DNA of 64,000 nt from Pandoraea sp. (GCA_031291335.1 JARLJF010000137.1:1-64000); one strand, 5' to 3'. Positions 8,239 to 17,199 are shown, counted from the first letter of the stretch. Notes: generated by a model not told the origin, from the sequence alone. Translations and numbers: made by a program.

Positions 8239-9579
8239 TCAGACCGCGCCCGTGGCGGGCTTCGCAGCCGCGCCTGCGAGGGACCCCGTGCGACTCACAC
8301 GACGACGCATCACGAGCATCAGCCCCGCCGCCAGGAACGCGGGGATGGCGACGATCTGAAACGCCTGCGTCGTGCTCGACGCGGTAGCGATCAACACGCC
8401 GCCGAGGCTGGAGCCGAGAATCGAACCGAGACGTCCCACACCGAGCGCCCATGCCACGCCGGTCGCACGCGACGCCGTCGGGTAGTACGCCGCCGTCAGC
8501 GCATTGGCACCCGTCTGTGAACCAGCGACACCGAAGCCCGCGAGGAACACAACGACCATCAGCCAGCCGGATTGGTGCGTTACCGAGCCAAGCACACACA
8601 GGGCGATACCGGCCATGACATACGACGCGGCCAGCACACGATACGGGCTCGTGCGATCCATCGCGAAGCCGATCATCACCGCGCCGACAGTGCCGCCGAG
8701 CGGCAACATTGCGCCGATGCGCGCAGCTTCCGCGAGCGTGTAGCCCGAGTCCTTGACGATCAGCGGCAGCCAACTCGTGAGCAGATAGAACGCGCACAGT
8801 GTGCAGAAGTACGTCGCCCACAGCAGCAGCGTGCCCACAACGTACTGACGCGTGAACAGGCCACCGACCGCCGAGCTTGCCGCCCCCGCTGGCGCGACTT
8901 CCGGATCGATGCGTGTGACTTGCGGATCGATATGCCGGGCGATGGCCAGCAGTTGGTCGGCGCTGTCCCCGCGTGCAGCGAGGTAACGCATCGACTCGGG
9001 CAGCCAGCGCATGAGCACCGGCACGACGGCCAGCGGTACAACGCCACCGGCGATCAACACGCCACGCCAGCCGATGTGCGGGAGCGTCTGCGCCACGATC
9101 TCGCCGCCAATGGCGAAGCCCAGCGTGAAGCCGCAGAACGTGGCCGTCACCAGCAACGAGCGCATGCGTTCAGCACAATATTCCGAGCTGAGCGTGATGG
9201 CGTTGGGCATGGCCCCGCCCAGGCCGATGCCGGTGATGAAGCGCAGCACGGCAAGCTCGGTCGGGCTGTGAACGAACGCCGACGCAATGCTGCCCAGCGA
9301 GAACAGAACGACCGAGAGAATCAGCACGCGCTTGCGGCCAATACGATCGGCCAATGGGCCGAAGATGAAGCAGCCGAGCATCAGGCCGCCGAGCCCGGCG
9401 CCGAAGACCGTGCCGAGGCTGGTCGTGGCCATCGTCCATTCACTACGAATGGCCGGGGCAAGATAGCCAATGGCGGCGGTATCGAAGCCGTCCAAAGTGA
9501 CGATCAGAAAACATAGGGCAATCACACGCCATTGAAATGGCGTGATGCCCCTGCGATTCATCAAAACGGATATTTCCAT
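8239..9579 (-). CDS. MFS transporter, aromatic acid:H+ symporter type
   Basis: Twelve-segment major facilitator protein, 446 aa. The first transmembrane segment holds D30-G-F-D33, the DGxD motif typical of the AAHS family (PcaK, BenK, MhpT), and GPLADRIGRKRVL is the loop 2-3 MFS motif. AAHS members import 4-hydroxybenzoate, benzoate, vanillate, hydroxyphenylpropionate or gallate; the actual substrate cannot be told. AGGAGA precedes ATG 9579. It is downstream of a class II aldolase-like gene and an extradiol dioxygenase and upstream of a porin, all leftward, as in a catabolic operon for an aromatic acid. Confidence 0.9.
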   Translation of the reverse strand: MEISVLMNRRGITPFQWRVIALCFLIVTLDGFDTAAIGYLAPAIRSEWTMATTSLGTVFGAGLGGLMLGCFIFGPLADRIGRKRVLILSVVLFSLGSIASAFVHSPTELAVLRFITGIGLGGAMPNAITLSSEYCAERMRSLLVTATFCGFTLGFAIGGEIVAQTLPHIGWRGVLIAGGVVPLAVVPVLMRWLPESMRYLAARGDSADQLLAIARHIDPQVTRIDPEVAPAGAASSAVGGLFTRQYVVGTLLLWATYFCTLCAFYLLTSWLPLIVKDSGYTLAEAARIGAMLPLGGTVGAVMIGFAMDRTSPYRVLAASYVMAGIALCVLGSVTHQSGWLMVVVFLAGFGVAGSQTGANALTAAYYPTASRATGVAWALGVGRLGSILGSSLGGVLIATASSTTQAFQIVAIPAFLAAGLMLVMRRRVSRTGSLAGAAAKPATGAV

Positions 9580-9738
9580 GTCTGTCTCCTGTGCGGTGGT
9601 GACCGCTGGCTGAGCGGCGGGGCCGTGGCGTCTGTCGACGACGCTCTGTGATGGCCACGCAGCCGGTTAGGGGCGATTACGTAAAAGAATGGCGCATGAC
9701 GTGTTGGGCAAAAGGGCGCTCGATCCGCGAGGGGGCGA

Positions 9739-10446
9739 TCACGCGGTGTGCAGCTCCGGATCGCCGGCCGCAAGGTATTCCCACATGCGCTCGATGATCC
9801 GGCCGGATCGTGTGGCACGTGCGTGGCAGGCGTCCGGATCGAGTACCGCAGCGGGGTAAGCGGCTTCGAGCGCGAGCACGTCGAGGTCAACGCGTGCGGC
9901 GTCTTCGAGGTACCACGTGAGCGCGACCATCGCTTCGAGCGTGTCGGCCGCGACGACCGCGCCGTTCCCGCGCATCACCACGGCGGCATTCGTGCCCATC
10001 TTCGCGATGACCGCTTCGGCCTGCGCGTCGGAGCGAATCAGTTGCGGGTCGTCCCACAGCGGCACGCCCGGCGCGAAGTAGGTGCCCGGGCCGTGCAACG
10101 CGCGCGGCGTTCTGCGCAACGTCGAAAGCGACATGGTCTTGGGCGGCATCGAGCGAGCCACTGCGCCGATGTCGGGGCGCGAGCGGTAGATCTTCTGATG
10201 CAGACGGACTTCGCCGAGCACGCCGTCGGGCAGCGGGCCGTCGACGGGCACCACCGTGCCGGCTTCGCCCACGCCGATGAGCCCCATCGGACGGGCCGCG
10301 CATACGAGGAAGTAATCCGCGTCGAGCCGCGCACTGCAATGGCCGTACGCGTGCGCCAGTCCTGCGCGGGCCAGCGTACGCGCCGCCACGCGCACGGTGC
10401 GATCCAGCTCAGCGATGCTCGCGGCATCGAACGTGTGTTGTGTCAT
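9739..10446 (-). CDS. Class II aldolase/adducin-fold protein lacking zinc histidines
   Basis: Class II aldolase/adducin-domain protein, 235 aa, starting MTQHTFDAASIAELD at 10446. The fold signature is visible (HAYGHCSARL, then GEVRLHQKIYRSRPDIGAV), but the zinc site is changed. Where metal-dependent members have V-H-T-H-P-P, this reads VARSMPP, and where they have N-H-G it reads GNG, so all three metal histidines of the FucA type are missing. A standard aldolase or decarboxylase mechanism is therefore doubtful. It lies between the AAHS transporter and an extradiol dioxygenase on the same strand. It may be a metal-free enzyme, a binding protein or a decayed copy. Confidence 0.75.
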   Translation of the reverse strand: MTQHTFDAASIAELDRTVRVAARTLARAGLAHAYGHCSARLDADYFLVCAARPMGLIGVGEAGTVVPVDGPLPDGVLGEVRLHQKIYRSRPDIGAVARSMPPKTMSLSTLRRTPRALHGPGTYFAPGVPLWDDPQLIRSDAQAEAVIAKMGTNAAVVMRGNGAVVAADTLEAMVALTWYLEDAARVDLDVLALEAAYPAAVLDPDACHARATRSGRIIERMWEYLAAGDPELHTA

Positions 10447-10458
10447 GGGGAGTCCGGC

Positions 10459-10498
10459 GTTATTCGGTGTTATCCGGTGTTGCTCGACGTTATTTGAT
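10459..10498. repeat. Degenerate 10-bp tandem repeat, four units
   Basis: Four consecutive decamers begin with GTT: GTTATTCGGT, GTTATCCGGT, GTTGCTCGAC, GTTATTTGAT. They stand 12 bases ahead of the aldolase-like start, in the gap to the dioxygenase gene. This is one helical turn per unit; function unknown. Confidence 0.6.
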
Positions 10499-10587
10499 GC
10501 GACGATGCAGCGATGCAGCGACGCAAAGACGAGATGGCCGAAGCGCAAACCGACGCGCCGCATCAGGTCGAAAGTCAGGTCGAACAG

Positions 10588-11451
10588 TCAGGTCGAAAAT
10601 TCGGGGATCTCGGGCTTCGCGCCCCACATGCAGAACCCTGTCGGATCGAAGGGGAACTGCCGTGGCACGTAGGTCGCCTCGTCTTCCGGGGCAATCTTGC
10701 GCACGCCCGTGGAGTACTCGTAGACCATGCCGTCTGGCCCGGCGAAGTACAGAAACATGGCGTGCGACGTCGGGTGACGCCCCGGACCGAAGCGAATCGG
10801 CACGCCCTGCTCGCGCAGGAAGTACCACGAGCGCATGAGGTCGTCGATGCCATTCACTTGAAAGTTCACGTGCTGAATGCCCGCGCGCTTGGCCGGGAAC
10901 AGCGCGATCTTGTGATGCACGTCGTCGATGCGCAGCAGCGGTGCGTCGCCAATGCGATCCGACACGCGGGCGTTGCAAACGCTCGTCCAGAACGCCTCGT
11001 CGCGACGCGCGTCGGTCGTGCACAGCCCCACGTGACTGAACGAATCGATGCCCGCATCGCGCTCGCCGTGATAACCGCGACCGGTCTGTGCCGCGCGCAA
11101 TACCAGTTCGATCTGATTGCCGGTCGGGTCGCGAAACGTCAGAAAATCGGCCACTCGACGCCTATCGGCTTCGTCGCGCGTGCCGCGTCGAAACGCGATG
11201 TGCATGGCGTCGAGCTGTGCGGCAGCGGCGTCGAAATGCGCGTCGCTCGCGACGTCGAACGCGACCGTATGGTCAGCGGGATCGCCTTCGAAATAGCACA
11301 CCGAATGGTCGCGGCTGTCGCTGCGAAGGAATACGTAACCGGCCTCGCGGCGCACTTCCTGCAACCCGAGAATGGTGCGCGCATAACGCGTGGCACCCTC
11401 GAGGTCGCGTGTGCCCAGCCGCACGTAACGAATGTCGTGCAGATTGATCAC
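10588..11451 (-). CDS. Type I extradiol ring-cleavage dioxygenase (VOC fold)
   Basis: Two-domain vicinal-oxygen-chelate protein of 287 aa, of the BphC/catechol 2,3-dioxygenase family that opens catecholic rings next to the hydroxyls with Fe(II) and O2. Aligned by eye to BphC, the metal ligands are H140 (FSHVGL), H194 (IQHVNF) and E245 (VYEYS), and the second-sphere residues are H180, H226 (GRHPTSH) and Y235, so the active site looks complete. GRH...LYFAGPDGMVYE nearly matches the family signature. It heads a leftward set with the aldolase-like protein, AAHS transporter and porin; a LysR gene lies upstream. The substrate is unknown. Confidence 0.87.
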   Translation of the reverse strand: MINLHDIRYVRLGTRDLEGATRYARTILGLQEVRREAGYVFLRSDSRDHSVCYFEGDPADHTVAFDVASDAHFDAAAAQLDAMHIAFRRGTRDEADRRRVADFLTFRDPTGNQIELVLRAAQTGRGYHGERDAGIDSFSHVGLCTTDARRDEAFWTSVCNARVSDRIGDAPLLRIDDVHHKIALFPAKRAGIQHVNFQVNGIDDLMRSWYFLREQGVPIRFGPGRHPTSHAMFLYFAGPDGMVYEYSTGVRKIAPEDEATYVPRQFPFDPTGFCMWGAKPEIPEFST

Positions 11452-11662
11452 CGCTTGTCTCCTGCGGATATTGTTCGTGTCCCGGACGCACGCCCGGTGA
11501 CTGCATGTCGTGAGGGATACGATAAGGATCGCCGCCGCATGACGCCAACAAATTGCGTAAATGCGCGGTATTTACGGCGTGAATTGGGGGTGCAGCATCG
11601 GCACGATGTCGCGCCGCCACCTCGCGGCGCAGCGTGTCACGTGAACGAGGGAAAATGCCGGG

Positions 11663-12583
11663 TCAGTCTTCGCCGTGGAACAAGCGGAAGATGGTGCTGC
11701 GCAACCAGCGATGGCCGGCGTCGGTATGAAAGCGTTCGTGCCAGAGTTGCGAGATGTCGAACTCGGGGCCCTCGAACGGCAGCGCGTGCGTGCGCAGATC
11801 GGCCGCGGCCTTGAGCGCGCGCCCGAGCCGCGTCGGCACACAGACCACCAGGTCGCTCGCCGCGATCAGGGCGGAGAGCCCCATCGAGTGCGCCATGCGC
11901 AGCGCGACATGACGCTGACGTCCCGCCTGCGCAAACCAGTGCTCGACGGCCGTCTCGAAGACATCGTGATGACCGGCCGTCGGACGATACACCGCATGCG
12001 CGGCATTGAGGAAGGCCTCGCTGGTCAGTTCGTCCTGAATCGTCGGATGCCCGTCGCGCACGAGCGCGACGTAATGCTCGCGAAACAGACGCTGCTGGTG
12101 AAAGCCCGACGAGAAGCGCGTGAAAAGCCCCAGCGTCAGATCGATATCGCCCATCGCCATGGCGTTCTGTGCCTCGCGCGGCGTGGTGTCGACCGTGACG
12201 ATGCGCACACCCGGCGCCTCCACCGCGAGCGTGGCCATCAGCTTCGGCATGAAAATCAACTGACCGATGTCGCTCAGGTAAAGGCGGAACGTGCGTTGTG
12301 CGTTCGCGGGCACGAAGTCCTGCGGCGCTTCGACCGCGCCGCGAATCAAACCGAGACCTTCCGTGACGGGTGGCGCAAGCGTGAGGGCGAGATCCGTCGG
12401 CAACATGCCTTGCGGCGTCTTGACGAACAGCGGGTCGCCAAACGCGAGACGCAGACGTTTGAGCGCGTTGCTCACGGCCGATTGCGTGAGATTCAGTTCT
12501 TCTGCGGTGACGGTCGTGCTGCGCGTGCGCAGTAGCGACTCGAACACGAGCAACAGATTCAGGTCGAGCGAGCGTAAGTTCAT
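11663..12583 (-). CDS. LysR-family regulator, NodD/NahR-like
   Basis: LysR-type regulator of 306 aa. The N-terminus MNLRSLDLNLLLVFESLLRTRSTTVTAEELNLTQSAVSNALKRLR is characteristic of the NodD/NahR/DntR/LinR branch that responds to aromatic ligands (only the winged-helix region, about 1-65, is diagnostic). The effector domain covers about 90-300. It is upstream of and codirectional with the dioxygenase, with 211 bases between, so it is the best candidate regulator for the aromatic catabolic set; the gap would then hold the target promoter. I did not find an unambiguous T-N11-A dyad there. Confidence 0.88.
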   Translation of the reverse strand: MNLRSLDLNLLLVFESLLRTRSTTVTAEELNLTQSAVSNALKRLRLAFGDPLFVKTPQGMLPTDLALTLAPPVTEGLGLIRGAVEAPQDFVPANAQRTFRLYLSDIGQLIFMPKLMATLAVEAPGVRIVTVDTTPREAQNAMAMGDIDLTLGLFTRFSSGFHQQRLFREHYVALVRDGHPTIQDELTSEAFLNAAHAVYRPTAGHHDVFETAVEHWFAQAGRQRHVALRMAHSMGLSALIAASDLVVCVPTRLGRALKAAADLRTHALPFEGPEFDISQLWHERFHTDAGHRWLRSTIFRLFHGED

Positions 12584-12727
12584 GCCCAGCCGTGCAGTCC
12601 TGCAAGAAGCGTTACGAGCGTCGGGGGCGATTGGCCCCAGGCGGTGCGGTCCCGCATTTTAGGCAACGTGCGGCAACATGCGCAGTGCGGAAAACCCCGC
12701 CCATTCGCCCCGTCGCGTTCGTGGTAT

Positions 12728-13627
12728 TTACGTGCGCGCGCTGGCACCTGCCGCGTCATGCAGGCGGGCAATGACCTCCAGCACCTCGGGGCGCTTCTCA
12801 CGCTTGGCCGTCACGATGTGGTACTTCAACGGACACTCGACTTCGACGCTCGACACGCGCTGGAGACGGCTGCGAGCGATCCATTTGTCGGCCAGCGGCG
12901 CGCGCGCCATCGCAATGCCCAGTCCCGCTTCGGCGGCCGCCAGCACCACGGTGTAGTCCTCGAAGCGCCGGTCACGGGCACGCGGGCGCAGCGAAACGCC
13001 TTGCGCGCTACACCACGCCCGCCAGCCCGTGAGATCGGAGTCGTGCAGCAGCGGCATCGCGAGCATGTCGGACGCGCTCGCCCCTGCGAGACGTTGCGCC
13101 ATGTCCGGCGAGGCGATCGGATACAGCGTCTCGCCCATCAGCGGCTCGGCGTCGACATTGGCCCAGCCGCCACGACCATAGCGCAGTGCGATGTCGACCT
13201 CCCCTGCGCTCACATCCGCATTGCGATGTTCGGTCGTGACCTGAATGTCGATGAATGGCTGCCCGCTCTCGAGCGAACGCAATCGTTCGAGCAACCAGAG
13301 TTTGGCAAAGGACGGCACCACACTCAGCCGCACTGCAGGCGCCTTGCGCGCCTGATGCCACTGATCGGCGGCGGCATCGATCACGTCGAACGCATGCTCG
13401 ATACGCCCTAGAAATCGCTGGCCGTCGCACGTCAGACTCACACCCCGGCCGTGCCGCTCGAACAGCGCACATCCGAGCCAGTTTTCGACGGCACCGACCC
13501 GGCGACTGATCGCGCCATGCGTGAGGCCGCTCGCGTCGGCCGCCGCCGTGAACGAGCCATGGCGCGCCACGAGGCAGACAGTCTCCAGATTGGCGAGCGG
13601 CGGGCGGGCGCGGTGCGAGGTGTTCAT
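12728..13627 (-). CDS. LysR-family regulator, GcvA-like
   Basis: LysR-type regulator of 299 aa; start chosen at ATG 13627 (MNTSHRARPPLANLETVCLV), because residues before it in the longer frame show no family features. The winged helix occupies about 10-70 (FTAAADASGLTHGAISRRV) and the ligand domain about 95-290, with AGLGIAMAR in the usual place. It is divergent from the glutathione transferase gene at 13825 with a 197-base gap holding TGTGA-N7-TCACA, so it likely controls itself and the transferase. Confidence 0.88.
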   Translation of the reverse strand: MNTSHRARPPLANLETVCLVARHGSFTAAADASGLTHGAISRRVGAVENWLGCALFERHGRGVSLTCDGQRFLGRIEHAFDVIDAAADQWHQARKAPAVRLSVVPSFAKLWLLERLRSLESGQPFIDIQVTTEHRNADVSAGEVDIALRYGRGGWANVDAEPLMGETLYPIASPDMAQRLAGASASDMLAMPLLHDSDLTGWRAWCSAQGVSLRPRARDRRFEDYTVVLAAAEAGLGIAMARAPLADKWIARSRLQRVSSVEVECPLKYHIVTAKREKRPEVLEVIARLHDAAGASART

Positions 13628-13670
13628 AAGACGGGGGCGAAGGGATGCGCGCTGAGGGGGCGCCTCAAGG

Positions 13671-13687
13671 TGTGAATCCAGATCACA
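13671..13687. promoter_or_regulatory. Inverted repeat TGTGA-N7-TCACA in divergent LysR/GST gap
   Basis: TGTGA (13671-13675) and TCACA (13683-13687) are separated by 7 bases in the gap between the LysR gene and the transferase. GTGCAC is also repeated at 13703-13708 and 13721-13726. Either could be the regulator's site; a CRP site would need N6, so it does not fit exactly. Confidence 0.35.
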
Positions 13688-13824
13688 GCTTGCTGGCGAA
13701 TTGTGCACTAGCTTATCACCGTGCACGTGCGGCAACATGAGGGCTTGCAGGCCACGGCGCCAACCTCGCATGCCCCGTCGGCGTGCGTCGCCGTCACCCG
13801 CGTTTTCCTCTTCAGGAGTCCATC

Positions 13825-14505
13825 GTGTCAGTCGCTGCCCCCGCCTCGTTCACACTCTATGTGGACGCTCAGTTCACGAGCCCCTACGCACTGTCTGTCT
13901 TCGTCACGCTGCGTGAGAAAGGTCTGCCGTTCGATCTGCGCACCGTCGATCTCGGGCAGGGCGCGCATCACGAAACCGGCTTCGCCGATCTGTCGCTCAC
14001 GCGTCGCGTTCCCACGCTCGTGCACGGCGATTTCACCCTGTCCGAATCGTCGGCCATCACCGAGTATCTCGAAACGATTTCGCCCGCAGCGCCGGTCTAT
14101 CCGGTAGATGTTCGCGAACGCGCACGTGCGCGTCAGGTACAAGCCTGGTTGCGCAGCGATCTGGGGGCCTTGCGTGAGGAACGTTCGACGGAACTGATCT
14201 TCTATCGCCCGACGGACAAGGCGCTCTCCGACGCGGGCTATGCGGCCGCAAGCAAACTGATTGCCATTGCCCAGAGCCTGCTGCCCGAGGGCCGCATGTC
14301 GCTATTCGACAAGTGGTGTATTGCTGACGTCGATCTCGCGCTAATGCTCAACCGCCTCGTGTACAACGACGACGTGGTGCCGCCCGCACTGGCCGAGTAT
14401 GCACGCCTTCAATTCACGCGACCGGCGGTGCAGGAGTGGATCGCAATGACGCGACCGCCGCGTCCGGGTGATCTGGCCGGCCCGGTCGACCCGATCGACG
14501 GGTAA
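13825..14505 (+). CDS. yfcF: Glutathione transferase, YfcF type
   Basis: Glutathione S-transferase of 226 aa, thioredoxin-like N-domain (about 8-85) and helical C-domain (about 95-215). The sequence follows E. coli YfcF closely by eye: FTLYVDAQFTSPYALSVFV, TRRVPTL, LSESSAITEYLE, RARARQVQAWLRSDL, KWCIADVDLALMLNRLV. YfcF has glutathione transferase and peroxidase activity and aids oxidative-stress resistance. The GTG at 13825 has AGGAG 7 bases upstream; a longer frame from 13783 lacks such a site. It is divergent from a LysR regulator. Confidence 0.88.
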   Translation: MSVAAPASFTLYVDAQFTSPYALSVFVTLREKGLPFDLRTVDLGQGAHHETGFADLSLTRRVPTLVHGDFTLSESSAITEYLETISPAAPVYPVDVRERARARQVQAWLRSDLGALREERSTELIFYRPTDKALSDAGYAAASKLIAIAQSLLPEGRMSLFDKWCIADVDLALMLNRLVYNDDVVPPALAEYARLQFTRPAVQEWIAMTRPPRPGDLAGPVDPIDG

Positions 14506-14532
14506 GACCGCAGCCTGATCGTGACGTCCTTG

Positions 14533-14886
14533 TCAGGCCGCCACGATCGCCAACTGCTGGCGATGAATGCGGATATGAAGCAGGACAAGCAAGCGGTGGG
14601 GGCAGTCGTCGCGCAAGGCGACCCTGCTCCGGTCGCGTACGCCATTCACCGTAGCGTGACGTGTGGTGAGCGCCGCCTGATACGCCACCGCGGCGAGCGA
14701 GCGTGCCGCCAGCATCAGCAGCAGCAACGAGATCGCCATCGCGATCCGGAAATCGGCCGAGGTGAAGATTCGCTCGGGCACATCGAATATCAGCATGGCG
14801 ATCACGACACAGGCGTCGATGCAAGCGGCCCCCATCGAGGCCACGAGCAGATAAGCGCGCAACATCCCAATCGTTGACGATTTCAT
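14533..14886 (-). CDS. Small membrane protein of unknown function
   Basis: Predicted protein of 117 aa starting MKSSTIGMLRAYLLVASMG at 14886. A very strong GGAGAGGAG precedes the start, which is the main reason to accept the gene. Two hydrophobic segments (about residues 8-32 and 45-70) suggest an inner-membrane protein; the last 40 residues are basic and histidine-rich with no recognised motif. I do not recognise a family. It is convergent with the transferase gene. A longer overlapping frame on the same strand (up to 14989) lacks a ribosome site and was not chosen. Confidence 0.55.
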   Translation of the reverse strand: MKSSTIGMLRAYLLVASMGAACIDACVVIAMLIFDVPERIFTSADFRIAMAISLLLLMLAARSLAAVAYQAALTTRHATVNGVRDRSRVALRDDCPHRLLVLLHIRIHRQQLAIVAA

Positions 14887-14889
14887 CTG

Positions 14890-15307
14890 TCTCCTCTCCC
14901 TTTGCTCTCATCGGGCGGGAACGTCCACTGCCTGTGACCGCCGGCGCGAAGCGCAACCGCCAGCAAATCGGGGACGTTCCCGACATCATCCGCTTCTGAT
15001 GTTAAATGTCGAGCACCTTCGACAAGGTGAACGGAAACGCTTTTTTACACACTGTTACCCCTGCGTACCGTGGCCTTATGGCAGCGATCGCAGTGCCGTG
15101 CCCTCGCAAAATCTCGCACTTTTCTTGCAAAAACAGGCCAAATTCCGATGTTTTTCGGCGTCATTATCGCGAAAAGCTTGGTGTGACGGCTTGAGCGGTG
15201 AATTCAGTCGACAGGCAGGCCCCGAAAGGAGGAAAATATCGCCACCTTGCCGTTTACGTTAACGGCACTGACGACTGAAGCCACCTCTGCCGGGACATTG
15301 AAGAAAC
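14890..15307. other. Non-coding interval upstream of ilvE
   Basis: About 420 bases without a convincing gene. It contains the perfect inverted repeat CACCTT-CGAC-AAGGTG at 15014-15029 and a T-run at 15040-15046, and is AT-richer than the surrounding genes from about 15030 to 15180. It should hold the ilvE promoter and the promoter of the small membrane protein; no attenuator peptide or riboswitch could be recognised. Confidence 0.5.
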
Positions 15308-16405
15308 ATGAGCGCCGATAATCAATTGCGTTTTGTCGTGGAGCCGCACGCCAACCCCACCCCCGCCGACCAGATCGCCGCCAAGCTGGCGAACCCGGTG
15401 TTTGGCCGCGTATTCACGGACCACATGGTCACGATCCGCTGGACTGAGGGGACTGGCTGGCATGACGCGAAGGTAGAGGCCCGCCGCCCGTTCGAAATCG
15501 ATCCGGCGTGCGCCGTGCTGCACTACGCGCAGGAAATCTTCGAAGGCATGAAGGCCTACCGTGGCGAAGACGGCAAGATTTCGCTGTTCCGCCCGCAAGC
15601 CAACGCCAAGCGCTTCCGTGAATCCGCCCAGCGCATGTCGATGGCCGAACTGCCGGAAGCCGTGTTCCTCGAAGCCGTGGAAAAGCTGGTCGACATCGAC
15701 CGCGCATGGATCCCGGGCGCAGACGGCAGCAGCCTCTACATCCGTCCGTTCATGTTCGCCTCGGAGAGCTTCCTTGGCGTGCGCGCGGCACATGAATACA
15801 TTTTCTGCGTGATCGCCTGCCCGGTCGGCCCGTACTTCAAGCCGGGCAAATCGGCCGTCACCGTGTGGGTGTCGGACCAATACACGCGTGCGGCGCCGGG
15901 TGGCACGGGCGCCGCGAAGTGCGGCGGCAACTACGCCGCGAGCCTGATTGCGCAGACCGAAGCCAGCGAAAAGGGCTGCGATCAGGTCGTGTTCCTCGAC
16001 GCCGCGCAACATCGCTGGATCGAAGAGCTGGGCGGCATGAACGTCTTCTTCGTGATGGACGACGGCTCGCTCCAGACGCCGCCGCTCTCCGGCACGATTC
16101 TGCCGGGCATCACGCGCGCATCGATCATCGAACTGGCCAAGCGCGAAGGCCTGAGCGTCAACGAAACGCCTTACGAGTTTGCCCAGTGGCAAGCCGACGC
16201 GGCCAGTGGCCGTGTGAAGGAAACGTTCGCGTGCGGCACCGCTGCGGTCGTCACGGCGATTGGTCAGGTGCGTCATGCCAAGGGCGAATTCAACATTGCC
16301 GACGGCGGCGAAGGCCCGATCACCAAGCGTATCCGCGATCAACTCACGGGCATTCAACGTGGCAAGGTCGCCGATCCGTTCGGTTGGGTGCACCACATCG
16401 CGTAA
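15308..16405 (+). CDS. ilvE: Branched-chain amino acid aminotransferase
   Basis: Class IV PLP aminotransferase of 365 aa, of the longer BCAT type (mitochondrial-like) that interconverts leucine, isoleucine and valine with their 2-oxo acids. The PLP lysine is K204 in AAKCGGNYAAS; other family marks are LHYAQEIFEGMKAYR, LYIRPFMFASE, GGMNVFFV and LPGITRASIIELA. The N-terminus MSADNQLRFVVEPHANPT is normal for the family. It is a stand-alone gene followed by a hairpin and then by a YitT gene on the same strand. Confidence 0.95.
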   Translation: MSADNQLRFVVEPHANPTPADQIAAKLANPVFGRVFTDHMVTIRWTEGTGWHDAKVEARRPFEIDPACAVLHYAQEIFEGMKAYRGEDGKISLFRPQANAKRFRESAQRMSMAELPEAVFLEAVEKLVDIDRAWIPGADGSSLYIRPFMFASESFLGVRAAHEYIFCVIACPVGPYFKPGKSAVTVWVSDQYTRAAPGGTGAAKCGGNYAASLIAQTEASEKGCDQVVFLDAAQHRWIEELGGMNVFFVMDDGSLQTPPLSGTILPGITRASIIELAKREGLSVNETPYEFAQWQADAASGRVKETFACGTAAVVTAIGQVRHAKGEFNIADGGEGPITKRIRDQLTGIQRGKVADPFGWVHHIA

Positions 16406-16454
16406 TCGCGCGTTGTATATCCCAGGCGTTACGACATAACAAGCTGTGAAGCTG

Positions 16455-16478
16455 CGCGTCGCCCGAGACAGCGACGCG
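16455..16478 (+). terminator. Hairpin after ilvE
   Basis: CGCGTCGC (16455-16462) and GCGACGCG (16471-16478) form an 8-bp stem with an 8-base loop, 50 bases after the ilvE stop. There is no T-run, so termination would be weak or Rho-assisted. Confidence 0.35.
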
Positions 16479-16551
16479 GGAAATCATTGGCGGCGCGTTA
16501 CGACACCAGGAGAGTCGGGCGCGCCGTCTTGTTGTATTTGACTTTCAGGTC

Positions 16552-17199
16552 ATGAAACACGATACGGGTGCTGTATCCAGCACCATTGCGGCAACCGACA
16601 CAATCGGCGTCCCGCACTCCGTGCTCGAAGACATCTATGCGATGGTCATCGGCATGGCATTTGTGGTGGTCGGTCTGGTGCTGCTCAAGGCTGCCGGGTT
16701 GGTCACCGGCGGCGTGGCCGGCATTGCGCTGCTCGCCTCTTACGTCTTCCCCCTACCGGTGGGCACCATCTTCACGTTGGTGAACATTCCGTTCTTCCTG
16801 TTCGCGTACTTCACGATGGGCCCGCGCTTCGCGCTCAAGTCCACCGTCGCGAGCTTCGGTATTACGTTCGCCCTCGCGGCCATGCCGCAAACGTTCAACG
16901 TCGCCTTCGTCAATCCGCTGTTCGCCGCGTTCGTTGGCGGCACGCTGTGCGGCATGGGCATTCTGGCGCTTGCCCGTCATGGCGCCGGCGTAGGCGGCAC
17001 CGGCATCGTCACGCTGTGGCTCCAACGTGAGCGCGGCATCAACGCCGGGATCTCGCAGGTGTGTATCGACGCGACGATTCTGCTCGTCTCGCTCACCACT
17101 ATTCCAGCAGGACGCGTGGCGTGGTCCGCACTGTCTGCCGTGGCCATGAGCGCCATGGTCGTCGCGTGGCACCGGCCTGGGCGTTATACCGGGCGCTAA
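16552..17199 (+). CDS. YitT-family membrane protein
   Basis: Integral membrane protein of 215 aa in the YitT/DUF161 family. The first hydrophobic unit AMVIGMAFVVVGLVLLKAAGLVTGGVAGIALL is the family signature, and five to six membrane segments can be counted through residue 205, without the C-terminal soluble DUF2179 domain of the longer Bacillus forms. Function is not established; transport has been suggested for relatives. It is convergent with the LysR gene at 17254. Confidence 0.82.
   Translation: MKHDTGAVSSTIAATDTIGVPHSVLEDIYAMVIGMAFVVVGLVLLKAAGLVTGGVAGIALLASYVFPLPVGTIFTLVNIPFFLFAYFTMGPRFALKSTVASFGITFALAAMPQTFNVAFVNPLFAAFVGGTLCGMGILALARHGAGVGGTGIVTLWLQRERGINAGISQVCIDATILLVSLTTIPAGRVAWSALSAVAMSAMVVAWHRPGRYTGR

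Noticed and set aside
13671-13687. TGTGA-N7-TCACA as a CRP site
   Set aside because: The CRP consensus needs N6; the dyad is kept only as a possible LysR site.
14414-14989. A longer frame overlapping the small membrane protein
   Set aside because: It lacks a ribosome site and membrane segments, whereas the frame starting at 14886 has both.
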